Shown piece after piece: positions 53,398 through 62,365 of a DNA stretch of 64,000 nucleotides. The stretch is from Litorimonas sp964414555 (GTDB taxonomy: Bacteria > Pseudomonadota > Alphaproteobacteria > Caulobacterales > Maricaulaceae): NCBI GenBank assembly GCA_964414555.1, contig CAYPWW010000002.1:1-64000 (forward strand), read 5' to 3'. Positions within the stretch are counted from its first letter, which is position 1. Each line of letters opens with the position of its first letter. The notes beneath the pieces are model-generated. The model made no database searches. It was given only the letters and a program-made list of their open reading frames with translations, and was not told the DNA's origin. The position numbers were made by a program, and so were the translations under genes.

Positions 53398-54666
53398 ATG
53401 AAATCACTTCTGCTCATCTCATCCATTCTGATCCTCGCCGGTTGTGCCGCTGCGCCTGTGGCACAAGCAGAACCTGCTCCAGAGGCCGCCTCTGACCCTG
53501 CCGCACCCAAGGTACCGCAAGTCACGGAACTGACGCAGGAACAACGCCACACCGCTTGGAAACGCGATTTTATTCAGGAAGCCGTGGGAAAGGGTTACAG
53601 CCTCGACCTGCTGAACCGCGTCATCGCGCCCGCCAAAATCAACCCGCTGGCGTTGGAGCGCGATGCGAACCAGCCGGAGTTCACCAAGCCGCCGTGGTCT
53701 TATATCGACGGCGCGGCGTCTGAGGCGCGCATTTCCGGCGGGCAGAACAAGATGACCGAGGCCGACACCGTGCTGGACGCGGTCGAGGCGCGTTACCGCG
53801 TGCCGCGCGAAACGCTGACCGCGATCTGGGGGCTGGAAACGAGCTATGGCCGCATTCTCGGCACGCATGACATCGTCGATTCGCTCTCGACCTTTGCCTT
53901 TGAGGGCCGTCGCCAGAAGTTCGGCACGCAACAGCTCTATGCCGTGCTGGACCTGCTGCGTGACGGTAAGGTGCGCCAAGATCAGCTGACGGGTGCGTGG
54001 GCCGGCGCAATGGGCATGACGCAGTTCATCCCGACGACCTTCCGCGATTACGCTGTCGATTTCGACGGTAACGGCAATATCAACCTCTGGACTGACCCCG
54101 GCGACGCGCTGGGTTCTGCCGCGCATTATCTCTCGCGCATGGGCTGGCGCGCAGGCGAGCCGGTGATGACCGAAGTCCGCGTGCCCGCCAGTTTTGACTA
54201 CAGCCTGACGGACGGCACAAAACGCGATGTCGGCGCATGGACCGCGCTGGGCGTGGAGCCCGTCTCGGGTCGTCGCTGGAGCACAGACGCCGGGTTCCTA
54301 GAAGCGAAACTTGTCGCGCCGGGCGGGGCAAAAGGTCCGAAATTCCTGACGTTTAAGAACTTCGATGTGCTGAAGCGCTATAATAATTCCACCAGCTACG
54401 TCATGGGGATCAGCGTGCTGGCCGATGCGTTGGCCCGCAAACCCGGCATCCAACAGGACTGGCCCCGTGGGGATAAGCAGCTCTCGTTTTCAGACAAAAA
54501 GGCCATGCAAGAGCAGCTAAATACGCTGGGCTATTCCGCAGGCGGAGCAGACGGGATCATCGGTCCAAACACGCGCCGCGCCATCCGCGCATGGCAGGCG
54601 GATAACGGCCTGACGGCGGATGGTTATATGGAACAGCGCTTGTTCCAACGCCTGATAGGCGGTTAG
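53398..54666 (+). CDS. Lytic murein transglycosylase (MltB-type) with peptidoglycan-binding domain
   Basis: 422 residues. Lipoprotein signal KSLLLISSILILAGC (Cys16). The catalytic SLT_2/MltB domain has the key glutamate in TAIWGLETSYGRILGTHD, then STFAFEGRRQKFG and WAGAMGMTQFIPTTFRDYAVDFDGNGNINLW. A C-terminal peptidoglycan-binding domain has LNTLGYSAGGADGIIGPNTRRAIRAWQADNGL. It cleaves glycan strands to 1,6-anhydro products at the outer membrane. The 176 bases upstream hold its promoter and that of rpmJ, though I see no convincing hexamers. Confidence 0.95.
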   Translation: MKSLLLISSILILAGCAAAPVAQAEPAPEAASDPAAPKVPQVTELTQEQRHTAWKRDFIQEAVGKGYSLDLLNRVIAPAKINPLALERDANQPEFTKPPWSYIDGAASEARISGGQNKMTEADTVLDAVEARYRVPRETLTAIWGLETSYGRILGTHDIVDSLSTFAFEGRRQKFGTQQLYAVLDLLRDGKVRQDQLTGAWAGAMGMTQFIPTTFRDYAVDFDGNGNINLWTDPGDALGSAAHYLSRMGWRAGEPVMTEVRVPASFDYSLTDGTKRDVGAWTALGVEPVSGRRWSTDAGFLEAKLVAPGGAKGPKFLTFKNFDVLKRYNNSTSYVMGISVLADALARKPGIQQDWPRGDKQLSFSDKKAMQEQLNTLGYSAGGADGIIGPNTRRAIRAWQADNGLTADGYMEQRLFQRLIGG

Positions 54667-54674
54667 GGTTGGGT

Positions 54675-55094
54675 ATGTATCGTCTGTCTCTCGCAACCGT
54701 TTCTTTCCTTGCCCTCGCGGCAACAGCTCATGCGACGGATGGGAAAGCGGTTTACGGCAAATGGTTGACCGAAAGCGGCTCAGCCGTCGTGGAAATCGCA
54801 GATTGCGGCGACGGCACGCCCTGCGGGACGATCATCCGGCTGGTCAATGCGGATGAGACGGTCCTAGATACGGAAAACCCAGATCCCGAAATGGCGAAGA
54901 AGCCCCTCGTGGGCGCGCCGATGCTGTGGGGCTTCAAACCCAAATCTGACAAATGGTCTTCCGGCAAGATTTACAATGCCGAGAACGGCAAGACCTATAA
55001 ATCCAAACTGGAATTGCAAGACGACGGCACGCTGAAGGTCAAAGGCTGTGTCGGCCCGATCTGTCAGGGCCAAATCTGGACAGCCGTTCCTTAG
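54675..55094 (+). CDS. DUF2147 family exported protein
   Basis: 139 residues from the ATG at 54675. Signal peptide RLSLATVSFLALAATAHA, then the DUF2147 pattern: GKWLTESGSAVVEIADCGDGTPCGTIIRL, GAPMLWGFKP, WSSGKIYNAENGKTYKSKLELQDDGTLKVKGCVGPICQGQIW. The domain is a small lipocalin-like periplasmic module of unknown function with paired cysteines. It starts 8 bases after the transglycosylase and is likely co-transcribed. The stop overlaps the convergent hydroxylase stop. Confidence 0.9.
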   Translation: MYRLSLATVSFLALAATAHATDGKAVYGKWLTESGSAVVEIADCGDGTPCGTIIRLVNADETVLDTENPDPEMAKKPLVGAPMLWGFKPKSDKWSSGKIYNAENGKTYKSKLELQDDGTLKVKGCVGPICQGQIWTAVP

Positions 55095-55915
55095 GTAAAC
55101 ACGTCCTTTGCAGGCTTTGGCTTTACCTGCACGAGTGGCCAGAGCAACTGCTCCGCGGCGCTAGTTTCGGGCAAGTTCTCAACGCCCATCTTTTCTGGAT
55201 AACGGCGCGTGATCTTGGCCGTGCCGAACAGCACATCCCAGAAGAACAGCAGGTTTCCGTAATTGCCCTTATAATTCGTCACACCGTCATCCGCATGTTT
55301 GCCGTGATGAGCCGCATGGGTCGCCGGTGTACTGATCGTGCGCTCGACCACCCACATAATCGGCGAGAGCCATTTAATCTTATACAGCGGGGCGTCCCAG
55401 CGGATGTCGGAATGTGCGCCGTAAATCACCGTCATCTTGAAGATGATATAGCCCGCATAGACCCAGCCCCCTCCCAGATAAATCAACGCGCCCGTGAACC
55501 AAAGACCTGGCATCAAGAAATAATAGAAAATCCCATTACGATAGACGATCCGGATCGAGAGATATTCCGCCTGATGATGCGGACGGTGCAGATTATAGAG
55601 CCACGGCGTCCGGTGCGTATAACGGTGCCACCAATATTGCGTCATATCATCGAACACAAGGAAGAGCCCCAGCACGGCAAACCACGGCCAAGCCTTTAGC
55701 ATATCTGCCGATTCAGGCGCAAAAAACGCGGCCACGGCAAAACCTCCCGCGACAACGAGCGGTTGGGTCACGAGCGTCAGCATCAGCGTGCCAATCGTCT
55801 CGACGAGGCCGTCGCCTTTGACCTGATTTTTCTTTTTGAAAAACGAAGTAAACAGGATTTCGAGTCCAATAAAAAACACGAAGATCGCAAGAATAACGAT
55901 AATTTCCGGCTTCAC
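55091..55915 (-). CDS. Sterol desaturase / fatty acid hydroxylase family membrane protein
   Basis: 274 residues with several membrane spans and the histidine clusters HRYTHR, HRPHH and HAAHHGKHAD. The di-iron core should oxidise a lipid chain or sterol-like ring. The C-terminus ends in a soluble tail (KPAKDVFT). It is a second family member beside that at 7113-7877, but the two differ in loop sequence. It has its own promoter region in the 119 bases between it and terC. Confidence 0.88.
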   Translation of the reverse strand: MKPEIIVILAIFVFFIGLEILFTSFFKKKNQVKGDGLVETIGTLMLTLVTQPLVVAGGFAVAAFFAPESADMLKAWPWFAVLGLFLVFDDMTQYWWHRYTHRTPWLYNLHRPHHQAEYLSIRIVYRNGIFYYFLMPGLWFTGALIYLGGGWVYAGYIIFKMTVIYGAHSDIRWDAPLYKIKWLSPIMWVVERTISTPATHAAHHGKHADDGVTNYKGNYGNLLFFWDVLFGTAKITRRYPEKMGVENLPETSAAEQLLWPLVQVKPKPAKDVFT

Positions 55916-56034
55916 GACAAACTCCCCAGTGGCGGGCGTTTCAGCGCCTCTGCAGGGTTAGCTTGCGCGAGATATGGCCGCGCCGTCAAGCGCGACATAT
56001 GTGCCCAAAGATGAGCCCTGTGCCTAAAGGCGGT

Positions 56035-57027
56035 TTAATGGGCGTCAGGTTTTTTGCCTTTGAACGCATCCACAGCGGCAGCACCAGCCGCCGCGGGATT
56101 GGCGCCAAGAATTTCCGCTTCTTTCTGCGCCCAGAGGCGGTTCTGATATTTGTTCGAGAGAATATCCGTGACGACGAGAACACCGACGACGAGGTAGAAG
56201 CTCGACTTGCTCATCGCGTCGATCTTGAACCCGAACAGCTCCAGATGCGCCAGATGCGCGCCTTCGGTGACAAGCAACACGCCGACGAGGAAGAGAATAA
56301 ATAGACCCAAGACCTGATACATGCGGTTCTTTTTCAGGAACTCTGTCACGCGGTCAGCCAGCAGGATCATCGCCAAGCCCGAGAGCAAGATGGCAATCAC
56401 CATCAGCGGCACTTGATAGGTCTTGGTCGGTTCACAATTAACGGCTCCAACGACAGGGTCAGAAATCAGCGCGCGCTTACACGCCGTCACATCGCCCGCA
56501 AACTGCCCCAACGTCGCGCCAGCGGCATCGACGATATTTGCGGCATCGACACTGGCAATCGCCATAGCAGAGAGAATCGAGTCGACCGAGAAAACGAGAT
56601 TCATCGCGACGATCAGGGCAATCGCGCCCATCACAGAGCGCGTGCCGCCGCCTTCTGAGTGTTCGATATGATCGACTTGCAGGAGATGGTGGATCTCTTT
56701 GATCGCGGTATAGATGATGAACGCCCCACCGATGAGTGTGATCAACGCTTGTGCGGTAAAGTCACCCTGTATGAACCCGCCCAGATGTATCCCAAACAGC
56801 GGCTCAGCCAGTAAGGCGAAGAGCTGCACGATCAAGAAAAGCAGCACGATCCGAAGGCCCACCGCGATCAAAATACCCCATTTGCGGACCTTTTTGGCGT
56901 CTTTCTCATTCCCGACCTTATTACTCTCGATCGCAATGTAGAGCAGATTGTCAAAGCCCAAAACGGCCTGCAACAAGATCAGCATGAACAGCGTAAAAAG
57001 CGCTTGTACGGTCAAGAGTTCAGCCAC
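56035..57027 (-). CDS. TerC family membrane protein
   Basis: 330 residues with about eight membrane spans. The TerC marks are LQAVLGFDNLLYIAIES near the N-terminus and AMNLVFSVDSILSAMAIA in the middle, each with the conserved aspartate pair (FDN, VDS) thought to bind metal ions. A cysteine-bearing periplasmic insert (VTACKRALISDPVVGAVNCEPTKTYQ) is unusual for the family. TerC relatives export manganese or help metalation of exported proteins. A charged C-terminal tail with an alanine-rich segment follows. Confidence 0.93.
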   Translation of the reverse strand: MAELLTVQALFTLFMLILLQAVLGFDNLLYIAIESNKVGNEKDAKKVRKWGILIAVGLRIVLLFLIVQLFALLAEPLFGIHLGGFIQGDFTAQALITLIGGAFIIYTAIKEIHHLLQVDHIEHSEGGGTRSVMGAIALIVAMNLVFSVDSILSAMAIASVDAANIVDAAGATLGQFAGDVTACKRALISDPVVGAVNCEPTKTYQVPLMVIAILLSGLAMILLADRVTEFLKKNRMYQVLGLFILFLVGVLLVTEGAHLAHLELFGFKIDAMSKSSFYLVVGVLVVTDILSNKYQNRLWAQKEAEILGANPAAAGAAAVDAFKGKKPDAH

Positions 57028-57183
57028 GGTTGGCTCCTTTATGCACGACGAATACCTATGCGAATCATCCTTAGCGGAGGGATTGCGAGAGGTTAAGGCG
57101 AAACCAATTTTTGCGATATGGCTGAACCTTGCCCCTGTCCCGCATTAATGCGACGTTCAGCAGGTATTTTGTAGGACAAGACA

Positions 57184-57375
57184 ATGAAACAGACGCTCAT
57201 CCTGTGTGCAGTCGCCGCTTTGACCCTTGCGAGCGCCTGTTCGCCCAAGGTGCAGATCGTGCCCAGCAAGGAACCGATCCGCATCGATTTGAACGTCAAT
57301 ATCAATCAGGAAATCCGCGTCCGCCTGGACAAGGATGTCGAAGACCTGATCGCGAATAATCCGGACCTGTTTTAG
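57184..57375 (+). CDS. ynbE: YnbE-like lipoprotein
   Basis: 63 residues. Lipoprotein signal KQTLILCAVAALTLASAC (Cys19), then VQIVPSKEPIRIDLNVNINQEIRVRLDKDVEDLI, the typical YnbE body. In E. coli YnbE works with YdbH (an AsmA-like lipid transport protein) and YdbL between the two membranes. ydbL follows here after 22 bases, but ydbH is absent upstream, where terC lies divergently. Confidence 0.92.
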   Translation: MKQTLILCAVAALTLASACSPKVQIVPSKEPIRIDLNVNINQEIRVRLDKDVEDLIANNPDLF

Positions 57376-57397
57376 GTCTATTTTTGAGGAGGCTGTT

Positions 57398-57787
57398 ATG
57401 GCCGCAATGAAAACCTTTCTCGCCGCCGGTCTGGCCGGGGCGGCCCTGTTGGGCGGCGCAATTGCGCTGAATGCAACTGGCGCAAACGTGGCCGCAGCCC
57501 AGACAACGAACGCTAAGGCCACCGTTGACGCTGCGATTGCACGCGGAGAGCTGGGCGAGCAGATCGACGGCTATATCGGTGTGGTAGACGGTGCGAACCC
57601 GACGGCCGCTGTGCGCAGTGCGATGACCGAAATCAACATCGCGCGGAAATCTGTCTATGCGCAGCTGGCGAAACAGCAAAGCGTCCAGCTGAACGTCATC
57701 GCGACACTGACGGGCGAAAAACAACTCGCCAAAGCTGCACCAGGCAGTTTCGTCAAAGATGCGTCGGGACGCTGGAAACGCAAGTAA
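57398..57787 (+). CDS. ydbL: YdbL family protein (DUF1318)
   Basis: 129 residues. GGAGG precedes the ATG. Signal peptide KTFLAAGLAGAALLGGAIALNATGANVAAA; the mature DUF1318 part has IARGELGEQIDGYIGVVDGANPTAAVRSAMTEINIARKSVYAQLAKQQSVQLNVIATLTGEKQLAKAAPGSFVKDASGRW. It is a periplasmic partner of YnbE. A terminator follows. Confidence 0.93.
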   Translation: MAAMKTFLAAGLAGAALLGGAIALNATGANVAAAQTTNAKATVDAAIARGELGEQIDGYIGVVDGANPTAAVRSAMTEINIARKSVYAQLAKQQSVQLNVIATLTGEKQLAKAAPGSFVKDASGRWKRK

Positions 57788-57810
57788 GTCCAGCCCAAAT
57801 ATCTAAATGA

Positions 57811-57837
57811 AACCCTGCGCCCGTCGCGGGGTTTTTT
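57811..57837 (+). terminator. Rho-independent terminator after ydbL
   Basis: AACCCTGCG and CGCGGGGTT form a 9-bp stem with one G-U pair around loop CCCGT, followed by T residues. It overlaps the stop codon region of the convergent CIA30 gene. Confidence 0.9.
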
Positions 57838-58444
57838 ATGTGCGGCTGTCTTTGCAGACGCGCAGCTGGTCCAGCTCCAGCTGAAACGGGCCATCGGGCA
57901 CACCGCTCAAGATGACCCCGACCTCTCGGACCGTCGCGGGATCAAAAGGCCCGCCCTGCACGCGGCGGCCAAAGACCTTTGGCACCAGCGCGGAAAAGGG
58001 AATGTAGATCCCTGCCCATTCGTCTTTTGGCGCGGCAGGAAAAACTGCCTGATAGGACACGGGCCGCCAGCCGTAACGCGCCGTTGTGCGAAAGGTGATT
58101 TGATAGGGCTGACCGTCGGATTTGATCCGCAACGCAACGCCCGTCGCGCCAACCAATTCGCCCGCGGGCACAGCTGTCCGGATGGAGGAAAAGCCGCCGC
58201 CATTCGTATTAATAGCGCCGACGAACGCGATCGTGCCTTCGACAAAGCCAGCGTCGCCCAGCGATCGCCCGCCCATCACGTCGTCATTCACAACACGCCA
58301 AGGATAAGCGCGACTGATCATATCCGTCGTGTCTGTCACGGGACAGCTCGCCGCGAGTTCCGCACTCTGGGCCGGTGTCGCGATGGCGCCTAAACCTAAA
58401 CAGGCCGCCAGCAGAGCCGCGTCATGTTTCAAACGCGCCCTCAT
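57836..58444 (-). CDS. CIA30 family exported protein
   Basis: 202 residues. Signal peptide LLAACLGLGAIATPAQSA; then WRVVNDDVMGGRSLGDAGFVEGTIAFVGAINTNGGGFSSIRT and LRIKSDGQPYQITFRTTARYGWRPVSYQAVFPA, the pattern of the CIA30 domain (mitochondrial NDUFAF1 relatives, galactose-binding-like fold). Bacterial exported forms have unknown function. Its start overlaps the fasciclin stop (ATGA). Confidence 0.9.
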   Translation of the reverse strand: MRARLKHDAALLAACLGLGAIATPAQSAELAASCPVTDTTDMISRAYPWRVVNDDVMGGRSLGDAGFVEGTIAFVGAINTNGGGFSSIRTAVPAGELVGATGVALRIKSDGQPYQITFRTTARYGWRPVSYQAVFPAAPKDEWAGIYIPFSALVPKVFGRRVQGGPFDPATVREVGVILSGVPDGPFQLELDQLRVCKDSRT

Positions 58445-58962
58445 GGCAGCAACACCCGGTCGATTGTATGGATCACCCCATTCGAGGCCGCGAGGTCCGC
58501 ACTGACGACCCGCGCATTGTTGATTTTGACGTCGTCCGATCGTTGAAGGTTAATCGTCTTTCCTTGCAGCGTTTCCACGCGGCGTATGCCTTCGGCAATC
58601 TCATCCGCCATGCGCGTTTCAGGAATGACGTGATAGCGTAGAATTGTTGCCAGCTGATCTTTGTTCTCGGGCCGTAAGAGTGTGTCCAGTGTCCCCGCAG
58701 GGAGCGCGTCAAAGGCCGCGTTCGTTGGCGCGAAAACCGTGAAAGCGCCACCTTCGCTGAGGCTCTCTTCCAAACCTGCAGCCTGAACGGCGGCGACAAA
58801 TGTTGTCAGATCACCTTGCGTTTGCGCGACATCAACCAAGTCAGATTGCACGACCTGTTTCGCTGTTTCTGGCGCAGGCGCGGAACAAGCTCCGAGTGTG
58901 AGTGACACACCTATGGAAAAGACAGCACATAAAGAAGCGCGAAATGGACGGGGCAGCGGCAT
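58441..58962 (-). CDS. Fasciclin domain lipoprotein
   Basis: 173 residues. A lipoprotein signal (SIGVSLTLGAC) precedes one fasciclin (FAS1) domain: DLTTFVAAVQAAGLEESLSEGGAFTVFAPTNAAFDALPAGTLDTLLRPENKDQLATILRYHVIPE, and the end NGVIHTIDRVLLP. Fasciclin domains mediate adhesion or protein contacts on the surface. It is followed, in translational coupling, by CIA30. It may be part of the minus-strand run from the rhombosortase. Confidence 0.93.
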   Translation of the reverse strand: MPLPRPFRASLCAVFSIGVSLTLGACSAPAPETAKQVVQSDLVDVAQTQGDLTTFVAAVQAAGLEESLSEGGAFTVFAPTNAAFDALPAGTLDTLLRPENKDQLATILRYHVIPETRMADEIAEGIRRVETLQGKTINLQRSDDVKINNARVVSADLAASNGVIHTIDRVLLP

Positions 58963-59049
58963 GATCGAATGACCTTTGGCGAAGACAGCGTTATCCTATC
59001 TACGTCAGATCAAAGGTTTGAGATGCCACTGCGCCTAGCGGTCGGTCGA

Positions 59050-59514
59050 CTATCCAGCCGTCAGAGCTTCATAGATGCGGCGGTTATAATCGCTGGCATA
59101 ATCGCGGACTTCGCGGCGGACGGCCTTATGGCTGGCGCCGTGCAAGACATCGCCCATGCCCGGAACAAAGGTCGAGGTGACACGGCTTTCGATCTGCGCA
59201 AATTCTTCAGGCGAGAGGCCCGGATGACTGCGCATCCGACCCGCAAACGCATGAACAACAGGCTTTGTGTCATCAACCAAGGCCTTCGCCGCGTCAGATT
59301 TGGCATCGGCAGTTTTGACCCAGAGCAGAGGCGCAATGGCGGCTTTTTCTTCTGCGCTCATCGCGACCTCTTCTTTTGGAGCTATTTCGACCGTGTTGGA
59401 CGCGGAAAGAACGGGCGCGTCAGGCACGTTGACTGTCTCAACGGCGTCTTCACCAGCTTGGCAGGCGGCCAAAGCGAAACCTAGGACAACGGCTTGAAGC
59501 GGGCGAATGCTCAC
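59050..59514 (-). CDS. Lipoprotein of unknown function
   Basis: 154 residues from a GTG at 59512-59514 that overlaps the protease stop (GTGA). Lipobox LGFALAAC (Cys18), an acidic spacer, then helices including FAGRMRSHPGLSPEEFAQIESRVTSTFVPGMGDVLHGASHKAVRREVRDYASDYNRRIYEAL. I recognise no family. Tight coupling suggests it works with the secreted protease. It lies 87 bases upstream of the fasciclin gene. Confidence 0.78.
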   Translation of the reverse strand: MSIRPLQAVVLGFALAACQAGEDAVETVNVPDAPVLSASNTVEIAPKEEVAMSAEEKAAIAPLLWVKTADAKSDAAKALVDDTKPVVHAFAGRMRSHPGLSPEEFAQIESRVTSTFVPGMGDVLHGASHKAVRREVRDYASDYNRRIYEALTAG

Positions 59515-62296
59515 GCTGTCTCTCCCAGATCATCCTGTCCGAAGCGACGACGCAAGCCCAAGAGGGCCAGTAGCAACAGACCCATACTACCGCCACCGCC
59601 GCCACCCGTCGTTGGAATCGTTGGCGTAACAACAGGCGGCGTTACGACGGTCGCGCGGATGGTGAAGGTCGCCGTGGCAGAATCTTGCCCACCCCGACCA
59701 TCATCGACCGTGTAGCTAACCGTCTCTGTGCCTGAAAAACCGGTCGCCGGCGCATAGCGCATGAAACCGCTGGTAATCGAAACGGTGCCGCCATTACTTG
59801 GCGTTCCGACACTGGCCAGTGTCAGAGGGTCACCGTCAGCATCCGAGTCATTTGCGGTCACATTGAAATTCGCCGCAGCGCTGTCTTGATTGATCGTGAA
59901 GGCGTCATCCACGGCGACAGGGTCGTCATTTGGCGGTGGGGTCACCGTCATCGTGACCGTCGCACTGGCTGTTCCGCCCTGACCATCGCTGATCGCATAA
60001 TCAAAACGCTCCGTCCCTGTGAAGGCTGGCGGTGTTGTATAAAGAATATTCGTCCCGCTGATCCGGGCCGAACCACCAGCATTAAATCCGCTGACACTTG
60101 TGATCGACAGCGTGTCGCCGTCGGCGTCACTGTCATTCCCCAGCACGGCAAGAACTACGTCGGAGCTGTCCTGTTCTGTCGTAAACGCATCCGCTGTCGC
60201 AACGGGGACTGTGTTCGCCGTTGCGGGCGGCGCTGTGCCAGAGATGGAGAAGACGGTCGGGTTGATCGCGAAGAACGGCTGTGTCGAACAGCTAATCCGT
60301 ACGCGCGCCGTTGTCGTCTCTGCCGTTGGGACAGTGATCTGCGCCGAACCGCTATTGGCGACATCTTGCGCCAATGCCGTTGGGAAAGTCATCCCCGCAT
60401 CCGTCGAGAGATCGATATTGACCGTTGCACAGTTGATCGGAGCCGCCGTCGTGTTCGCGACATCCCAAACCAGAGTCTGCGTATCACCTGCGGCCCATGT
60501 TGTGTCAGCGGGATTTTCCGTTGTGAACGGCCCAGCATCAGCCGTGACTTCTAATGACCGCGCAGCCGCTGTGACGCCACCTTTGCCATCACGCACTGTG
60601 AGGCGGAAGTTCAAGGTCCGTGTAATCGTCGGCAGGATTTCTCCATAAGTTGTCGTGTTGCTGAGAATATCAGAGATCTGCGGGAAGCTCCGTGTGCCTG
60701 TCGCAACCGGCACCAAAGACCGGAACAGCGGGCCTGTTACAGCACCCGTTTGAGAGGCTCGAGACGTCGTCGGACGGCCCAGGTCATATTGCTCCCAGAT
60801 ATAGCTGAGCGTGTCACCATCTGCATCTGTCGCAGTGCCTGTCAGGGCGAAAGGCGTGGAGATTGGAACGGCGCCATTCGCACCAGCCTCAACGACGGGT
60901 GCGGCATTATTCAAAGACGTCACGACACCGCAGGAACCGCCACGGGTTGCGTCATCTATGTGATCGCGCATTTGCGTGATCGAATAGGTGTGAAAGAAGT
61001 CATCACTCCCAATTTGCAGATCTTCACTGCCGCAAAGCTGCGCATAGCTCATGATGGTGGAGCCAGAGCCGACTTCATAAGCCGCTGATGGAACGCGGTT
61101 GCCCGCACAGCCATTTTCTGTGCCGTTGAAAATATGGTTGGCACCAAATTGATGGCCAATCTCATGGGCGACGAAATCAATGTAAAACGCATCATTAATC
61201 GGGCGTTGGATGCCCGTGACGCCCTCGGATTTGCGCGTATCGCTACACACAACACCAAGACCCGCGAGACCACCGCCGCGCGTACTGAACACGTGGCCAA
61301 TGTCATAATTGGCGAGGCCGATATTCGCATCGAGATCGGGCTTGGTCTCGTCGATCAACAAGCTGGGATCGTCATCTGTATAGGGATCTGTCGCAGCATC
61401 CGTATAAACGACATCAATATTATTCGGGACCAGCTCCAAGGTGAAGGCCGCGTCGCGTTCGAACACCTGATTGACGCGGTTCACTGCCGTCACAATCGCA
61501 GCAAGGCCGTCAGCTTTGGTTCCGCCGTGAAAAGCCGTATATTCACCCGTCGCGGCAACAGCGAAACGATAGGTACGCAGCTCTGTCCCAAAGTCAAAAG
61601 CGCGCGCAGATTGGCGTTGTGAACGGCTGGGAAGTGGCGTCAGATTTCCGTCATCGGACTTGGCCGCATGGCTTTCAGTGCCACAGGTAAATTCTGGTGG
61701 CGCGTAATTCGACATTTCACTGACATAATCAGCTTTGAAATAGCTCTGATAACCTTCGCCACCCGCAACCGGGTCTATAAAGACAGTTTCCGTGCCATGA
61801 TCGAACATGGCGTGAAAACCCTTTGGCGTAATATCGAAGCGACCCGTATTGCGCGGGTTGTCCACATCAACGGCGCGGAAGGTCTGGATACCCAGATTAT
61901 GACCCGCAAAATCGCGGCCCATGATCGGTGAATTCGAAATCGCAAAGGTTGCATAACCACCCGTCGGCAAAGGCAAATCCAATGTCGTGCCAGAAAGGTC
62001 CAACGTGTTGAGCGGAGCGCGGTCCAAAGTGNNNNNNNNNNTGGCAAAGGTGGCGTCACAGCGGCTGCGCGGTCCAAAGTGGCCGAGAGCGCGTTGATGT
62101 CCAATTTCATCTGACGCGCACGGATCAGTACGGGAATGTTATTCTCTTCAGGCGCATTGACGGTGGCGGCCGCTTGGGCGGTCAATTGCTCGGATCGATC
62201 AACATCGGACCAAATTTGCGCCGATGCTGGGGACGCGCTGAGCGCCAAACACGCCAAAGCACTGAGTGAAGCACCATATCGTAATTTACGAGCCAT
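59511..62296 (-). CDS. Secreted metzincin metalloprotease with GlyGly-CTERM-like tail, broken only by a misassembled 10-N gap
   Basis: The ATG at 62294-62296 begins a signal peptide (YGASLSALACLALSASPASA). Joining 62081 directly to 62031 by collapsing the duplicated 15-mer restores one frame of about 911 residues. The zinc site HEIGHQFGANH lies near residues 361-371 with GSTIMSYAQLC as the Met-turn, indicating a reprolysin-like metzincin. The domains that follow are an Ig/PKD-like part with DADGDTLSYIWEQ, two cadherin-like repeats (AFTTEQDSSDVVLAVLGNDSDADGDTLSI and AFTINQDSAAANFNVTANDSDADGD). The end is TTGGGGGGSMGLLLLALLGLRRRFG, a Gly-rich, hydrophobic, arginine tail like the GlyGly-CTERM sorting signal. 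A rhombosortase gene sits directly upstream on the same strand. Confidence 0.88.
60556..60588 (+). repeat. 33-base segment whose reverse complement recurs at 62042-62074
   Basis: The sequence from 60556 (starts GACCGCGCAGCCGCTG) inside the protease gene is identical in reverse complement to the bases immediately right of the 10-N gap. See the entry at 62042. Confidence 0.9.
62032..62041. other. Assembly gap (10 N) at a chimeric junction
   Basis: Ten N flanked by a 15-base direct repeat GCGCGGTCCAAAGTG (62017-62031 and 62067-62081). Removing 62032-62081 restores the protease frame, so the gap looks like a failed merge of overlapping contig ends. Confidence 0.95.
62042..62074 (-). repeat. Inverted 33-base copy of an internal protease segment
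   Basis: These 33 bases equal the reverse complement of 60556-60588 and directly follow the N run. They add the codons AAVTPPLP, which do not belong in the protease prodomain. A chimeric contig end is the likely origin. Confidence 0.85.
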
Positions 62297-62365
62297 CAAA
62301 AACCTCTGCATTCCTCAGTTAATATATATCAGCCCTAGCGGATCAGACATGATCACACAATGAAC

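Noticed and set aside
59886..60648. Overlapping plus-strand frames of 222 and 182 codons opposite the protease
   Set aside because: They are antisense to the cadherin-like and Ig-like repeats of the protease.
60556..62074. 33-base inverted repeat as a mobile element or recombination site
   Set aside because: It touches an N run and breaks the reading frame in a way repaired by removal, which fits assembly error better than biology.
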